From Monilinia fructicola (lineage: Eukaryota; Ascomycota; Leotiomycetes; Helotiales; Sclerotiniaceae), in contig VICG01000013.1 of assembly GCA_008692225.1 (NCBI GenBank), forward strand, positions 1,790,001-1,850,000: a stretch of 60,000 nucleotides of DNA, read 5' to 3'. A program made the position numbers and the translations under genes. The stretch's first letter is position 1. Each line of letters starts with the position of its first letter. Below the pieces are notes generated by a model. It was not told the DNA's origin, made no database searches, and was given only the letters and a program-made list of their open reading frames with translations. This document shows, piece after piece, positions 37,694 through 51,268 of this stretch.

Positions 37694-40352
37694 CTAATAA
37701 GCAGTATTCTGCCTATAAAAGTCGGCTGGGTTTGACGCCTCAGCCGGAGGTGCACTAGGGGCATTACTCAAACCCTGGTTACTATCACTACTATCCGGTC
37801 TCTGATACGCTTTATATTGACCCTGATTAGGCAAGACAGTTCTAGCATCATCCGGTACTGGATAAGGTGAGCTTTGAACCGGGCTTGGAATTTGGTTTGG
37901 AGGAGCCGGAGGTTCGTATGTTGGTTGAGGAGGCTGAGATGGTTGTTGGGGTGGTTTATATGCGCTATATTGTTGTGGTGATTGAGTGGATGGTGGAACC
38001 GCTGGAGGTTCATATGACGGCTCAGAAGGTTGGGACTGTTGTTGAGGCGGATTATAGGCGCTATATTGTTGTGGGGCTTGGGTTGCGGATGGGGCTGCTG
38101 GAGGTTCATAGGATGGTTGAGAAGGCTGAGATGATTGTTGCGGAGGTTGAGATGGTTGTTGGGGTGGTTTTATAGGCGTTGTATTGCTGTGAGGGCTGAG
38201 CAATGGTCGGAGCAGTTGTGTATGGGTCGGTTTCAGCATATGCAGTATATGGGTGAGGGTTTTGTTGTTGAATAGGAGTATCATAGACAGATGTCGCTAA
38301 TTCTTGTGGGTTAGAATATGTACTTTGTGGGCGATGGCCTGTTTGTGGCTGTTGAGTTGAGTATTGGATTGGGGGAGGACTGTTTGTTTGAAGTGGGGGA
38401 GGCTTTGATCCAGAAGGAATACGAGGAGTAGGATCTCTATGAGGGTATGACTGTTGACTCTCGGACTGCGGAGGTTGTTGGCCAGGGTATGGTTGACGAC
38501 CATCGGCCTGAGGAGGTTCTTGGCTAGGGTAAGGTTGAAGACCATCAGCTTGTTGAGATTGGTTGGGATATGGTTGACGACCATCAGCTTGTGGAGATTG
38601 GCTGGGATATGGTTGACGACCATCGGCCTGTGGAGGTTGTTGGCTAGGGTAAGGTTGAAGACCATCAGCTTGTGGAGATTGGCTGGGATATGGTTGACGA
38701 CCATCGGCTTGTGGGGGTTGTTGACCAGGAGCAACAACATAAAAAGGAGCCGGTCCATTACGTGGAGGAAAGCCGCCAGGTGGTGATTGCTGTCGTTGGA
38801 ATGGAGGCTCTGCACGAAGTCAGTAAATGAATAGTGACTAATACAAAAAACATGTCACCAACCATGCTGCTGAGAAGGTGTATAGTATCTCTGGGGTTCT
38901 TGCTGTGGTCTTGCAGCTTGAGCAGGATATCCATAGCCGTGTGGACCCTGTGGTGCTTGCCCAAGTCGACCATATTGGTAGGTTTGTGCCTGAGTCATGG
39001 AAGCATCTAATAAATTTTCATAATCTCGACATGATTTGATGAATCTCTCATTCAATTGCGTGAAATCATCTGAAATATGTTAATAGCCGATCATGAGCAC
39101 GATTTTGAGGATTATGAGTGTCACCTTTTCTTTGAGAGTATTTTCCGATAAGCTCAATAAGTTTTGGCCTAATTGCAAGAGTCGAATGGTAAAGTTTCTA
39201 TCAAAAATTAGTATGCGACATACATAAAACAGGGGTGATGTAACTTACTGTAATCTCCTCATTATCCCGAGCATCTAACTGAGATGATGAAGTGCTCAAC
39301 AATGTAAGTAACTTCTCTACGTTCTTGATCTCTGCAAAAACCTCCGCCTCCATCTGCGCCTCTCGTTGTAGTTCATCCGGCGTCGGATCGACCAACTTTT
39401 CAACATAATTCAGAGGGAAAATACCAGTTTTCCCTCTTATGGATCCCTTCCACCAATCTTTATACACTGAACCTACAACTGCAATGATGTCACCCTTTCG
39501 AAACTGTAACTCATCCGCATCTGTAGCTTGGAAATCATAAAGTGCTCTAACTCTCGAGACCGTCGCAGCTGTAGTGCCAGATGGTACTTGCTGTGGCTGT
39601 GCAACTTCTGGCGATTGTGCCGGGTCTGCGGACGAGCCAGACGATTGGGTAGGTTTTGGTTGGCTGCTTTTGTCTTGAATAGATAATTTCAATGCCATCT
39701 GTAGTTCTTCCTCTTCCTTCTGGCGATCCAAATCCGTAAGTCGACTCTTTGATGGTGCGGAAGGTGGGTGTAAGTTAGGGTTTTGGCTCTTCAACCGGTG
39801 ATACTGATCATTCATAATTCCCAAGTCGGGGTCTTTGAACATTCCAGCCCACTCTGCCATTCGCTCAAGAATCTTCGCCTTCACTTGCTGATGTGTGTTT
39901 CTATCGTTTCGCCAGTCTCAATAGTGCATCCGTGAATGCCCTCGAAGCCAACTCTCGGTGTATTTTAGTTCCGCAATTTTGACTCAAAGCATTGGCAAGC
40001 TATAGAACGAGTATTAGATTTGGCAAGAGCCAGTGCAAGAGGTGCAGCGACCGACCTCTAAAGTATATAACTGTACGTTGGCATTTCGATGCGCCAGCCT
40101 TTTGATCATACTCGCCACGGCATCTTTGGCACCACTGTCTTCTCCGGTTACTTTGTCGCATACATCCATAATATACTCCCAATTTTCTGAAGTGAGGTTC
40201 TCATCGGTCGCCTTGGCTGTACAATCCATCAGTCAGCCTTCATCATATCCAAAGCATCATTTCAAGGCGTGTAGAGATCCGAGTGAGATCCTAGGCTGCG
40301 ACTGTGACTTACCGACGACCTCATCGAAGGCATTTTGTTGCGCACGAAACAT
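37694..40352 (-). CDS. hse1: ESCRT-0 subunit Hse1 (VHS-UIM-SH3; frame interrupted twice)
   Basis: Partner of Vps27 in ESCRT-0; binds ubiquitinated membrane proteins at endosomes for multivesicular-body sorting. Exons 40352-40313, 40216-40056, 39999-39249, 39197-39125, 39069-38863 and 38809-37694 give ~781 residues. The start MFRAQQNAFDEVV and following TDENLTSENWEYIMDVCDKV are typical of the Hse1 VHS domain. The UIM is EEEELQMALKLSIQDK. The SH3 domain runs from VRALYDFQATDADELQFRKG to GIFPLNYVEKL. A GAT-like helical part holds LYHSTLAIRPKLIELIGKYS. The long Pro/Gln-rich tail includes six or seven PQADGRQPYPSQ-type repeats (about 38470-38725) and ends DFYRQNTAY. Extra bases in runs at 39907-39909 and 38168-38171 break the frame; deleting one base in each restores it. 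One donor (GTCGGT at 40055) is unusual. Confidence 0.93.
38470..38725 (-). repeat. Coding 13-14-residue tandem repeat in Hse1 tail
   Basis: Six to seven units of ~39-42 bp encoding variants of PQADGRQPYPSQ, with R/L alternation at the sixth residue. In-frame and protein-coding. Confidence 0.9.
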
Positions 40353-41235
40353 TGTATACAAGTTCCAATATGACCACTTGACAGTTTCAAGAAACAAATG
40401 TTGTGGGAATCTTGAGCCTTCTCAAGATGATTATGAGTTGTCGTGAATGGATTAGGTACTCTATGCTTATACAAAGTGGTGATGGCTCAAGCTTCCAAAC
40501 CAAGCCCCCGCTAAATTGATCATTCCATACCTAATGCGAGTAAGCGGGTATCACGAGCATGGCAACGTCACGAACGCCACACTTATGGAAATAGTCGCAA
40601 CAGAAACCGAAGAACTACCATAACTGTATTCGGAAATTGATACTAAATATAGAAGTTGATGGATATAACTTCATATTTTACTTTACTGCGGAGTGCATGA
40701 AAGACATTAATATAATCATTGAAAGTCAAAGTTCACAGGCTAAGAATGTAAATACTGATATGGACATACGTAAGTCGTAGATTGAAGGTCCAAGGTAAGC
40801 GTGTAAAGCTATCTTTGCACATCTCTTCAGTAACAATGAAGACGTCTATGATCACAAGATGCGCAACAGAGGTAAGTATACATTCATGGAGTATTCAAAG
40901 TTTTGGATCAGCATCCAAATTTGAATATCTAACCCGATCCTAATCTCTACTTGCCTGAAAGCAAGAGCTAATGTTGTACATATAAACAATTGCATAACTT
41001 CTCGGCGTAAGTCTAGCAGATTGTGACAAAAAAAAAAAAGGTTGAAGAATTCCATACCGTCAAGGAAAACCGCAAGAGACAACCAGACGCTATGCTTCCA
41101 ATGAAATAATTTCCCTTCCCAATATCGCAAGCTTCCATCCAGATATGAAACAGCGCCCTTACTCCATCATAATATGCATAAAGGAGACCCCCCCTCCCCC
41201 CGAGATAATATTTGCTACAACAACCGTTATTTATG
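40353..41235. other. Intergenic region between hse1 and the Zds1 gene
   Basis: Should hold the hse1 promoter and the Zds1 gene 3' end. No credible gene. A short A-run (41029-41040) and a C-run (41188-41200) are the only notable features. Confidence 0.55.
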
Positions 41236-44091
41236 TTACCACATCTCATTGTCCTCGGCCGCTTGGTTTTGTGGATGATCTCGCCCATAATCATTGTATT
41301 TCTGATCGTTATAGCCATTCTCACTATTGTTTTGAGCAGTACGGGACTGTGGCCGATTCTGATCATGCCCAGACTCGCTTGCTTTATGATCATTATCATA
41401 TATTTGAGAGTCATCGACATAATCCACACCTTCAGCAGATAGGTTGGGATTTTGAGATTGCTCAGCATACTGTGTAATGCCCTATAATATGTTAATTGGG
41501 GGATGTCTGTAAATTTGCGGCGAGACTGTCAAGGAAGTCATACCTGGTGATAATCGTATCGATATTGGTCCCCACCCTCCTGCTGTTGCTGCTGCTGTTG
41601 CTGCTGCTGTTGTCTGAGCTGTTCTTGTTGCTCTCGGTATTGTTGTTCTTGCTCCTTCTGCTTTCTCTCTGCCTCTGCTTTCTTCTGCAGCGCAGACTGA
41701 GGTACTTGCATGTGTGGATGCATCTGCTGAACTTTGGCCAAGTATGAATACATGAAGTTACTAAGAAGAACTTGACTGTATAATGCTCGTTTAGGATTCG
41801 CTAACTTAATATGGGCCATGCGATAGATTGCCCTTTCTTCCATGATGGAAAATCTTGTCCAATTATAGTCAATATCTGGTTTCAAGACACGATGTGGAGG
41901 TTCCGGTGAAAGAGTACGAAGCGAGCTTCCCTTTTTACCTCCCGGATCACGATCGGCTTTCTTCTTTCCACCACCAAAAAGTGACGAGAAGATGCCGTCC
42001 TTCTCCTTTTTAGGTTCTCCAGCTCTGCGGGTACTATCCTTCTTTCGTTCATTTTCGAATTTGTTATCAACACTCTCTCTCTCGACCAAGAAACTTTCCC
42101 GACCTCTCGTGGTTGTTTCCATGGTAGACTGTAAAACATCCAAACGGGCATTATCATGCATTTTCTCCGACGAAAGCTTCGACCTACTCTTGTCGTCCTT
42201 CTTCTTATCCTTTTTATCCTTCTCATCACTCCCCTTGAACCAGCCCCAACTGGTTTTCCGGGACCCTGAACTTTCTTCTTCCTTTCCTTTTTGCCTTTCT
42301 TGTCGGATTTCCTATCATCAACAATCGGAGAAGGAGTGGGTGCATCGGCCCTCGAAGGAGTCACGGGAATTGGCGAAGGCTGGTGCTGTTGATGGTTGTC
42401 ATTCGAGGTGGACGTCCGTGGCACAGCTGCAACACCGGTAGAAGCTTGGCGGTCCAATACTGGACGTTTACTCGATTTAGCTGGAGGTTCCGGGTGAGGT
42501 TGAGGAATAACTTGCGAATTCGATTGAGGAATGGGCTGTTTTTGTGAAGATTGCGCGCTTTGTGAAGAAGTCCTCTCGGGATATTGAAAGGACTGTTTGT
42601 GCACCTGTGATTCTGCAGTTTCCTCTGCTGGAGGTGGTGTCTCCACTATGCGTGGGACCGCAGAATCTGTCCGAGGAAGGCTAGTACTTCTTGGTTGGGT
42701 GGTATTATGAGTAGGCTGTTGACTTGTTTTCGATGGTATTTCAGCAATTGGCAGAGAAGCTGGAGAATCAGATCGCGTAGACACGTCGTCGGTAATATCA
42801 TCCGGGATTGAGGGGACCGGTGGAGTTTGTTCTATGATCTGCATACGCCGTGCACTCCTGCCAGGCCGAGAAGAATTATCCGTACTGCCCGAGGGCTCCG
42901 ATTGGGTAGGTGTAAGAGGAGAGCCAGCAGATGAACGCCCATCAATTGGCGAAGCCGTTGGTGAATCTTCTCCATCTGTATCCGCTCGAATGGAGCCGGC
43001 CCTCTTCGAGAAAGGTACTCGATCTCCCTTTCTCAAACTTCCCCTCCTATAGGTGGTACGCGTAGATCTCCTTAGACCAATTCCCGGTGCTTGTGGTAAG
43101 ATAGGTAAATCTTCACCTTGATCATCTTCGCCTCTGCCTCCCGTGTCGATGCTCAATTTCTGCATTGCCTTTGAAGGATCCTTAACCAGCTCGTCCAGTT
43201 CTTGAAGATCCGAGATCCTTAAATCAGGTGTGTGTTTTGCTGATAAGGACTTTTTCCTCTCCAGATGTTCCGATCCATCTTTGTATCCCACAGCTCCTCT
43301 GCCACCTGAATTATCAATCTGTCTCGACAACATAGATTTCTTCCTCCTCAACCCTGACCCAGAAACGCTTGGTTCGACGCCGTTGGGTGTTAATGAGGTT
43401 TGATCCCCAGATCGTCGTTTGATTGATTGAACGCGGTTCTCCAGAAACGTTTTAAATTCCATTGGTGCAAGTTCGGGGTGAACCCGTGCCGGTACCCAGA
43501 AAAGTCGCGATGGGTCGTCCTCGTCATCATCTCCTGTTGGAGCTGCTGTAGGTATTGAAGATGCACCCTGGAATGATGGCAGATCCGGATCGCTGGCATT
43601 GCCCACATCCATCGACATCCGCCTCAACGCTTGTAAATTGCTTAGCTCTTGTGCGACTGCGGCTGGGCCGGATTCATAGTCGATATCGTTCAGCGGAAAC
43701 TCCGCATTTGCTGCACCTCCTGCATTAGGGTCACGTAGGGACAAAGAGGGTGATATAGGACCCCCCATCTCCAAATGTGGGACTCCTGGGGCTCTGCATT
43801 ATCGCTGGTGATGTATGGGCCTTGTGGTTTTCCATTTGGTAAGGGCGATGGTCGTGGTCTAATACTGTTATTTGTGTCGTAATATGAATTTGTGGTTGAT
43901 TCGATAGACTCATTGGAAGATGAAGGCATAAAGCTAAAGAGCCGTGAATCATTTTTTGAGTAGTCATCATCTCCATACATATCTCCAATGGCCTCTGTGA
44001 CGTGGTGATTGGGATCATTTATCGAAATTCGAGCATCATGTCCACGCCTAGGCACAAAACTCCCCCCAAGTTCTCGAGGTCTCGAAGAGGT
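41236..44091 (-). CDS. zds1: Zds1/Zds2-family protein (5' end unresolved, two frame breaks)
   Basis: Zds proteins bind PP2A-Cdc55 and control mitotic entry and cell polarity in yeast. Coding runs from at least 44091 to 41544, then a 62-nt intron and 41481-41236. The diagnostic C-terminal Zds motif is clear: WTRFSIMEERAIYRMAHIKL followed by NPKRALYSQVLLSNFMYSYL. Before it lie disordered Ser/Pro-rich stretches and a basic KKGKKERKKK segment; after it comes a poly-Gln run (about 41577-41620). The frame shifts near 43761-43775 (six-C run or neighbouring AAA) and at 42266-42275 (three-T run, plus strand); one added base at each restores it. No ATG starts the frame: it stays open through a GTG at 44055 to a splice-acceptor-like CTAG before 44091, so a short upstream exon with the ATG is expected. 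With the repairs, about 930 residues. Confidence 0.88.
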
Positions 44092-47000
44092 CTAGTGAGG
44101 TGAAAAGAAGTCAGCGAAAGAGTATTATAATCGTGCTCATGAGGGAAAGTTTCAATAAGTAAGAGTAATATACGAGAATGCTAAGGTCTAGTATAGGAAG
44201 AAAGGCAAAAAGAGTGAATTTAGAGAGTTGACTAGTGTCCAACCGAGAGGTCGTTGGGCAAGACCATTCATGAACACTCCTCTAATAATTCTCTCATTCT
44301 GCCTCTCCCACGATGTCGCGTCGCACAATGCAATAACTATCCATAGAAGTATGCATACCTTCATCGGGAGTGGTGATGCGAATCTTCTAAGAACGTCCCC
44401 CTTGCTGCGATAGAAGAACTAGCACCTAATAGAATTACTGATGATACCGGCGATCTCATCTGGAGTTATGGGATTATTGTGGGAAGCGTGATATGATTAA
44501 AGAGCTTTGTAAGAATACACCAGTGAGAACACCAAAGAGGGAATATAGGATATGAGTGGGTATGTCAAATATGTCAAGATGAGGATGAGGATGAGGGTCG
44601 CGATCGCATAATGTTGTTGTGGTTGTGGTGGTGGTGGTTGTGATGGTGGTGGTTGTGGTGGTTGTGGTTGTGGTGGTTGTATTGAGGGATACTGGCTATA
44701 AGGTAAATAGGAAGGATCTCAATCAAATCAATCTAGTTGTGCAATTGGGACTGAATGGATGGATCACCGGTGGATGGATGGATGGATGGATGGATGAATG
44801 GGGTTTGTGTAATGGCACATGAGTGGGTAGATTGGCTTTTTGGGGGGGTCGGGTCGTGTTTTGCTCATTGGGGATTGGATTGGATTGGATTGAATTGGTA
44901 AGGTTAGCTTTGTATTAATCAAGTGCAGGTGTAATTAATCCTTGCGTTGCTGCTGCGAAGAAGATTATATTGGAAGCAAGCAACCTTATTTAATAGCATC
45001 ATACAAGTACGTACTCATGGATGAATGATGAATGATGAATGATGAACGATGAACGATGAACGATGAACGAGGAACGATGAAATAACCAGTAGATAGGAGA
45101 ATCTCTATCATGAAGTTTTACTTATAACAGATGCGTTATTATTGTTATGGTTGCTTCTAGCAAGTAGGCAGGCCCTTGAATTTATATTTATAGTATTATT
45201 TGACGAAGACGAAGACATACTGTATTATATCATTCATCGTATGGCCGGGGAGTCTAAGGGGTACCGAATAGGAGAAAATGAATGAATGGATGGATGGATG
45301 AATGAATGAGCGAATGAGCGAATGAATGCATACATGCATGCATTGTTATCCCCAGGTAGGTATCTAGGACCTAGATGGTCTTTTTTATAATTCCAAAATC
45401 ACCAACAGCTTATATGAACCGTAAGGTTACAGTACAAGGTTTACATACTGACTTCCCATTAGCTAGCTAGCTATCGTCTAGAGAGGTATCATCATCATCG
45501 TCCTCATCACCATCGTCACCATCATTGTACTCATACACACGTACATACACCCACCCACACAGTACCATGGATGACCATACAGATTATGCCATATTTGCTA
45601 CTCGTACCATTGAATGAATCATCCATTTCAGCTCCGTTCAGTGTGTAAACATCAACCAAAACTAACACGCAGTTAATACAACACCCACGCTAATATGTAT
45701 CAGCTGTGCTTTAGGATTTACCTCTCAAGACTTTTTGGTATCACACATCTTACAATTTCAGGGCTGGTTTTGGCATCTGACTTTGTTACCATTCTTGGTC
45801 AACCTTGCATCTTGTTGAAGTCTTACAAGGTAGGTATGTAGGTGGGTAGGTAGGTAGGTAGGTAGGTAGGTAGGTAGGTAGGTAGGTAGGTAGGTAGGTA
45901 GGTATATTTAGGGATCCAACTCGAATATTCATCCAGTAATCATATCGGCGCTTACTCCGTAGAAGTTATCTATCCGTTCATCACTTCTTTCGACTCTGCT
46001 GATACTCCCAAGGTTGTATTAAGAATTCTTAATCATCCTTTCCGTGTTTATGTGGGCGGTACCATACAATAGCCAGGGAAAAAGGGGGGGACTCACATCG
46101 GAGGTTCGGAAGCTTTGTTCTTCCTAGTACAGTCAGATGTTGTCATTTCAAATTCTAGCACATTTGAGGCTCCGGGTGTTGTCTTGCTCTAATATAATAT
46201 TTAAGGGTTTGAAGATCTTGGGTTGTCTATTATTGATCATGATAACCTTGGAATACTAATAAGTCTACCCGTGGACTTCCAAGGTTGTCTAGATACAGTA
46301 TTCAAAAGGCTTTTCGGAAGGCATTTTATAGATATGTGTGTGATCTTGCAGATGCACTCGGTACTGTATTGAAGTATTTCATCCTTCTGCGGGGTAAGAG
46401 AGAAAAAAGAAAAGGGGAAAAGAGAAAAGAGGAAAGAGAAAAGAGGAAAAAGAAAAAAGAAAAAAGAAGTTCATAGAAGTCTTCGAACTTCCAAGGCTAC
46501 TAGGTTACTACCTAGGTACTAGTAGGTTACTAATAATAATAATAATAGTACGTACTTTGCTTGTATGCACAAAGTAGTACATACAGTACTTGTAGACGTG
46601 AATAGATCAGAGACATTCCGTGAGCCGATTTATTAGTTGCACGGAGTAATTAGTATGCAACAACCTGGAACTCATTGATCAATCTAATCAATTGCCTATG
46701 ATACTACCTCCAGGGCTCCTGTAGTATCTACTGACTCTACTCTATACCTTACCTACCTAGCACTAGGTAGTTGGATTCTAGAACTGTTCTCTTGTCTTCC
46801 TTTACTTCCTTCGCTTCCTCCGCTTCCTCCGCTTCCTCCGCTTCCTCCTCCGCTCCTCCGTTCCTCCGCTCCCTCTCCTTTCTTTATCGAAGCTTGCCAG
46901 GTGTGTCTATTATAACAAGAAGCAATTCTAAATTATAACTTCTTGTCTAATCGCCTCTTCATCAGCTTACTAATCATGTAACCAATACGATTGTCCAATA

Positions 47001-47810
47001 AACACATTTTCTGTACGAGTAAGGTTGACTGACCTCTTGTTTGTCTTCTCACAGCCACAATCACAATCATTATTGCAGTAACCTTTAAGTATGTTGAGAC
47101 TTGAGAGGTCTTTGTCATGTTTGAAACCTCACTCATTTCGATACGACGTTACGACCACCTACACTCAAGATGGAAGTGTGGAGTCGTGTAGGAGAAAATA
47201 TAATCTATACACTAATTCAATGAAACATTTTTCGGATGGTACTGTACGGAGTATCCTACAGTAGGTACCTAGGTAACCTTAACAAACTTTCTCAGGGTAT
47301 GGATCCCTAGGTATATATCCTCCGATATACTCTGTGCTTCGTGAAGTACAGTACGGAGTAGGGTATCCTGCCAGTGCCGATGATATTGTCTCCTCTTCGG
47401 GTAAAAGCATATGATCTTCTACTGGCATCCTGCTGTCGTTTAAAAACTTTATATCTTCAATGCCCGTGGACAGCACGTCTACGTGTATAATGGTAGGTCA
47501 CGATTTCAAATTGGCGCGTACAAATCAAATATGATTCAACAACGGCTACCCCACAGTCATGTAAGTCTTACCTGGGTAAGTTGTTCCCCGCATCTTCATG
47601 GTCCGCAGAAGTCTGCATCTCTCAAAATTCAACCGGTGCGGAAAAAATTCTGCTTCGGTACATCCATTGACCGAGTTTCTTTTGAGAATCATTTGCAGAT
47701 GTAGCGTGTTCTTGAGATGTGCAGAGTACAAATGGCTTGGATTCCGCAGGAATTCGATCGACAATGACAAGGCAGCATTGTGTGCTCATACGGAGCACTG
47801 TTCATAAAGT
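44092..47810. other. Gene-free region with many microsatellites
   Basis: Probably the upstream region of the Zds1 gene (left) and of the rhamnosidase (right). Arrays: GTGGTT at 44613-44682, GGATGGAT at 44755-44803, GGATT at 44873-44892, ATGATGA at 45020-45078, GAATGAAT/GGAT at 45275-45335, GTAG at 45833-45904, GAAAAG at 46395-46465 and CTTCCTCCG at 46800-46870. ACCTAGGTA-type palindromes recur (46508-46520, 46750-46770, 47258-47278). No coding sequence recognised. Confidence 0.6.
45833..45904. repeat. GTAG tetramer array
   Basis: About 17 GTAG units. The array shares its core with the dispersed ACCTACCTAGGTAG motifs. Confidence 0.95.
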
Positions 47811-50106
47811 ATGCCTACGATCAAACGGTTACTTAGTTTTGTCACCCTTTCTCTCTCCTTGAGCTCGGCGTCCGCTCAAGCATGTTGGAAAAAACAAACT
47901 TGCAGTGGACCCCTTGAGGCAGCTTTTCCAGGACCTTGGGATGCGAATATCTATGCACCTCCCAGTCGCCAAATATCGCCAAAGTCTGTACTCTCTGCGC
48001 AAACTGGTACAGTGATATCCGATTTCAAAGGATCAATCGGCCTTTCTGGAAATGGGTCGAAGTACACACTGGATTTCGGGAAAGAAGTCGGCGGACTCGT
48101 GACTCTCAAATACTCTTCCACAGGACCTGGTGCACTTGGGTTGGCATTTACAGAAGCCAAAGATTATATTGGAGAGTGGTCGGACTCGTCAAATGGAGCA
48201 TTCAAAGGACCCGATGGAGCAATTTATGCAAACTTCACATCAGCTGGTTCAGGATCATACACCATGCCAGACCTTTCACTTCGTGGCGGCTTCCGGTACT
48301 TGACATTATTTTTGATAACTAACGGTACCACAAGCGTCAATATCAGCAGCATTGTTCTTGATATTGGCTTCCAGCCAACTTGGCCAAATTTAAAAGCCTA
48401 CCAAGGTTACTTTCATAGCAGTGATGAAATGCTTAACAAGATTTGGTATAGTGGAGCGTACACGCTTCAAACTAATGCAGTTCCTGTAAATACAGGACGA
48501 CAAGTTCCAACGGTTAAAGTAGGATGGGCAAACAATGGTACTCTGGGACCTGGAGATACTATCATTGTCGACGGAGCGAAGCGAGATCGTGCTGTGTGGC
48601 CTGGTGACATGGGCATTGCAGTCCCATCGACGTTTATCAGTATTGGAGATCTTGTCAGTGTCAAGAACGCCCTGCAGGTTATGTATAACTACCAGGTATG
48701 TGATTATTTTTTGCAGGTCTTTTTCCGCCAGTGGAGTGTCTTTTCTCCAATGTTCTGGCCCTTTGTGTCGAAAATGATTTCGATGTATAAAAGCTTTTGA
48801 TAGTTTGGAATGTCATATCATCTGAGCCCTTTAATACTTCACAATTTCAACACACTCATTCATTACCCGTTGCTAATTCAACTCTAGAACAACGTAACTG
48901 GGGCCTTCCCCGAGGCAGGTCCACCATTGCTACAATTGGGTTCTGATACCTATCATATGTGGACCATGATTGGAACCTATAACTACGTCCTTTATACCAA
49001 TGATACATCCTTCCTTCTGCAGAATTGGGCCAAGTATCAATTAGCGATGAATTATGTTTATGGAAAAGTTGGTGCAGCAGGCCTTCTCGAAGTCACAGGG
49101 ATCCGAGATTGGGCTCGTTGGCAGCAAGGTTATAACAACAGCGAAGCACAGATGATGTATGCTCCCATGGCCACGAACTTGAAAATAATTGACTAACAAA
49201 TTCCCAGTCTGTATCGCACTCTTCTTACCGGTGCTGAACTAGCCACTTGGGCTGGAGACGCCACCAATTTGACTGCTACATGGAATGGTCGAGCGGCATC
49301 TCTCAAGACAGCAATCAATGAATACTGTTTCGATTCAACTTATGGGGCATTCAAAGACAATGCGACAGCCACTACCCTTCATCCCCAAGACGCCAACAGC
49401 ATGGCTATCCTATTTGGAGTAGTTTCCCCAACATCTTCCACTGCCAAAGATATATCCACTAATCTTCTTAAAAAACTGGACTCCAATCGGCGCCGTTGCA
49501 CCGGAGCTCCCCGAAAATATATCTCCATTTATATCAAGTTTTGAAATCCAAGCCCACTTCACCATTGGACAAACTAATCGCGCACTGGATCTCATCCGTC
49601 GTTCTTGGGGTTGGTATCTCAACAACCCCAATGGCACAGAAAGCACAGTCATCGAAGGATATCTTCAAAATGGCACGTTCGCATACAGATCCAGCAGAGG
49701 CTATAGCTACGATACCTCCTATGTATCACACTCGCATGGCTGGTCATCCGGCCCTACATCTGCACTTACGGAATTTGTCTTGGGTCTGAGTGTTACCAGC
49801 CCTGTAGGCCAAACATGGAAACTAACACCGCAATTCGGGGATTTGACCAGTGCGGAAGGGGGGTTTGTGACTCAATTGGGGAAATTCCAGGCAAGCTGGA
49901 ACCTCACATCGACAGGGTATACGTTAAATTATGCAGTGCCCGAGGGGACTACGGGATCGATGACTTTACCGGTGAGGCAAGCAGGTGTGGTGCCTAGCAT
50001 TTTGGTTGATGGGAAGAGAGTAGGGGGGACGAGCGATCTCAAAATCCATAATGGTGGTGTAGTATTGGAGGCTACGGGTGGGAAACATCGTATTATTGTC
50101 AGTTGA
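47811..50106 (+). CDS. Secreted GH78 alpha-L-rhamnosidase-like glycosidase (one frame break)
   Basis: Predicted to remove terminal rhamnose from plant glycosides or pectin side chains outside the cell. Exons 47811-48695, 48888-49156 and 49208-50106 (introns 192 and 51 nt) give ~683 residues. An N-terminal signal peptide (about residues 1-22, ending SSASA) is followed by a beta-rich part. The (alpha/alpha)6-barrel carries GAKRDRAVWPGDMGIAVPS, whose Asp/Arg/Asp pattern is typical of the GH78 active-site region. Later motifs are GIRDWARWQQG and SHSHGWSSGPTSALTEFVLG, the latter highly characteristic. Several N-x-S/T sites suit secretion. Six As at 49470-49475 break LLK-NWTPIG; five restore frame. 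The first intron is unusually long for this locus. Substrate specificity is inferred from family only. Confidence 0.9.
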
Positions 50107-51268
50107 ATATCTCAGCGGGTAAAATAATCAATTCTTGATATCTCCATCTATCAACCAACCAATCAATCAAAACCGATTTCATCATATGAAACAAACTCAG
50201 ATGCCCGCCTTTGTTCAATCAGCCAACATCGTCCTAATTCTAATTACATCAGGCGAGAAACCTAAGATATCATAATCCCGAACATCAAGATCTCTCTATG
50301 TATACTGTATAATCTCAACCTGCATATCCACCTCGTGAGAAAACGTATACTTGCTGAATCAGATTATGTGAAACCCGGATCCATGAATTGGGAAATCAGG
50401 GTCTTCTCCCACAAGCAAGATCCACGCTCCTCGAGATGAAAGATCGTCATCCATCCTTATTTCTTTGTTTCATCGCATCGAATACTGCAGCACTTGCTGT
50501 CACTTTGAGATCAATTGGGGCAGTGCAGTGCATGAATTTTGTCAATTTTCCATTGCGAGCACCGAGTGTCTTCGCAGCCAGCATGTTTTTATGCTTTGAT
50601 GGTGGTGAGAGATGGGGGTGGAAAAAGCTGGAGGGCGTGAATGCCGGTGATGACGTATGCTGATGTAATAATTGTGGTTTTTATGATACTTGTACTTGTA
50701 CTGTACTTGTGTAGGGGTACTGGCGCTTTTACTATGTCGGAGCTAGAAGGTGGAAGGTTAAGGCTGATGCGGAGGATACTAAACAGGAAATACAGATGCA
50801 TCCATCCATGGATACTTGTACTACTAGACTAGTGGCCACCTAGCTGCTCAATAGTTGTAGCTAAGGTTACTTGTATTGGTATTAGGTACTTAAATACCTA
50901 GACTTGCTCTTCACAACATCCATCTCATCCACACGGTAACAACCTCAACTTTCACTTCATTTCCAGAAATCTTTGCATTCTTATCTTCATTTATTTGCGA
51001 CGAAAGGAGCAATAAGATTATAAGATTGACCCAACCCGGCCTCCACTTGCATCCACTCTCTCATCCGCAGCAAGGATTCAAGATTACCGACAGACACGAC
51101 AACAAGGGTCGAGAATATCACCCCACTCATTGATTTGGTGAGTACCTGGGTCAGGTTCGATGACCATGATTATAATTCATTGTATCCCTTAAGTCTTGGG
51201 GCGCTTCGATTTTGCATTTCGTTGTTATTGTAAATATAGGGGCTTTGGGCGCAGAAAGCTAATTCAAG
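50107..51268. other. Intergenic region between rhamnosidase and Slm1 genes
   Basis: No credible gene. The right half is probably the slm1 promoter and leader. A GTGAGT at 51138 (after TTTG) and an acceptor-like AG near 51239-51260 allow a 5'-UTR intron, unproven. GTACTTGTACT repeats lie at 50688-50710. Confidence 0.55.

Noticed and set aside
41145..41477. Plus-strand frame overlapping the Zds1 3' end
   Set aside because: Antisense shadow of the last Zds1 exon; low-complexity and lacking domains.
47951..48160. Minus-strand and shifted frames inside the rhamnosidase gene
   Set aside because: Overlap the clearly coding plus frame with signal peptide and GH78 motifs.
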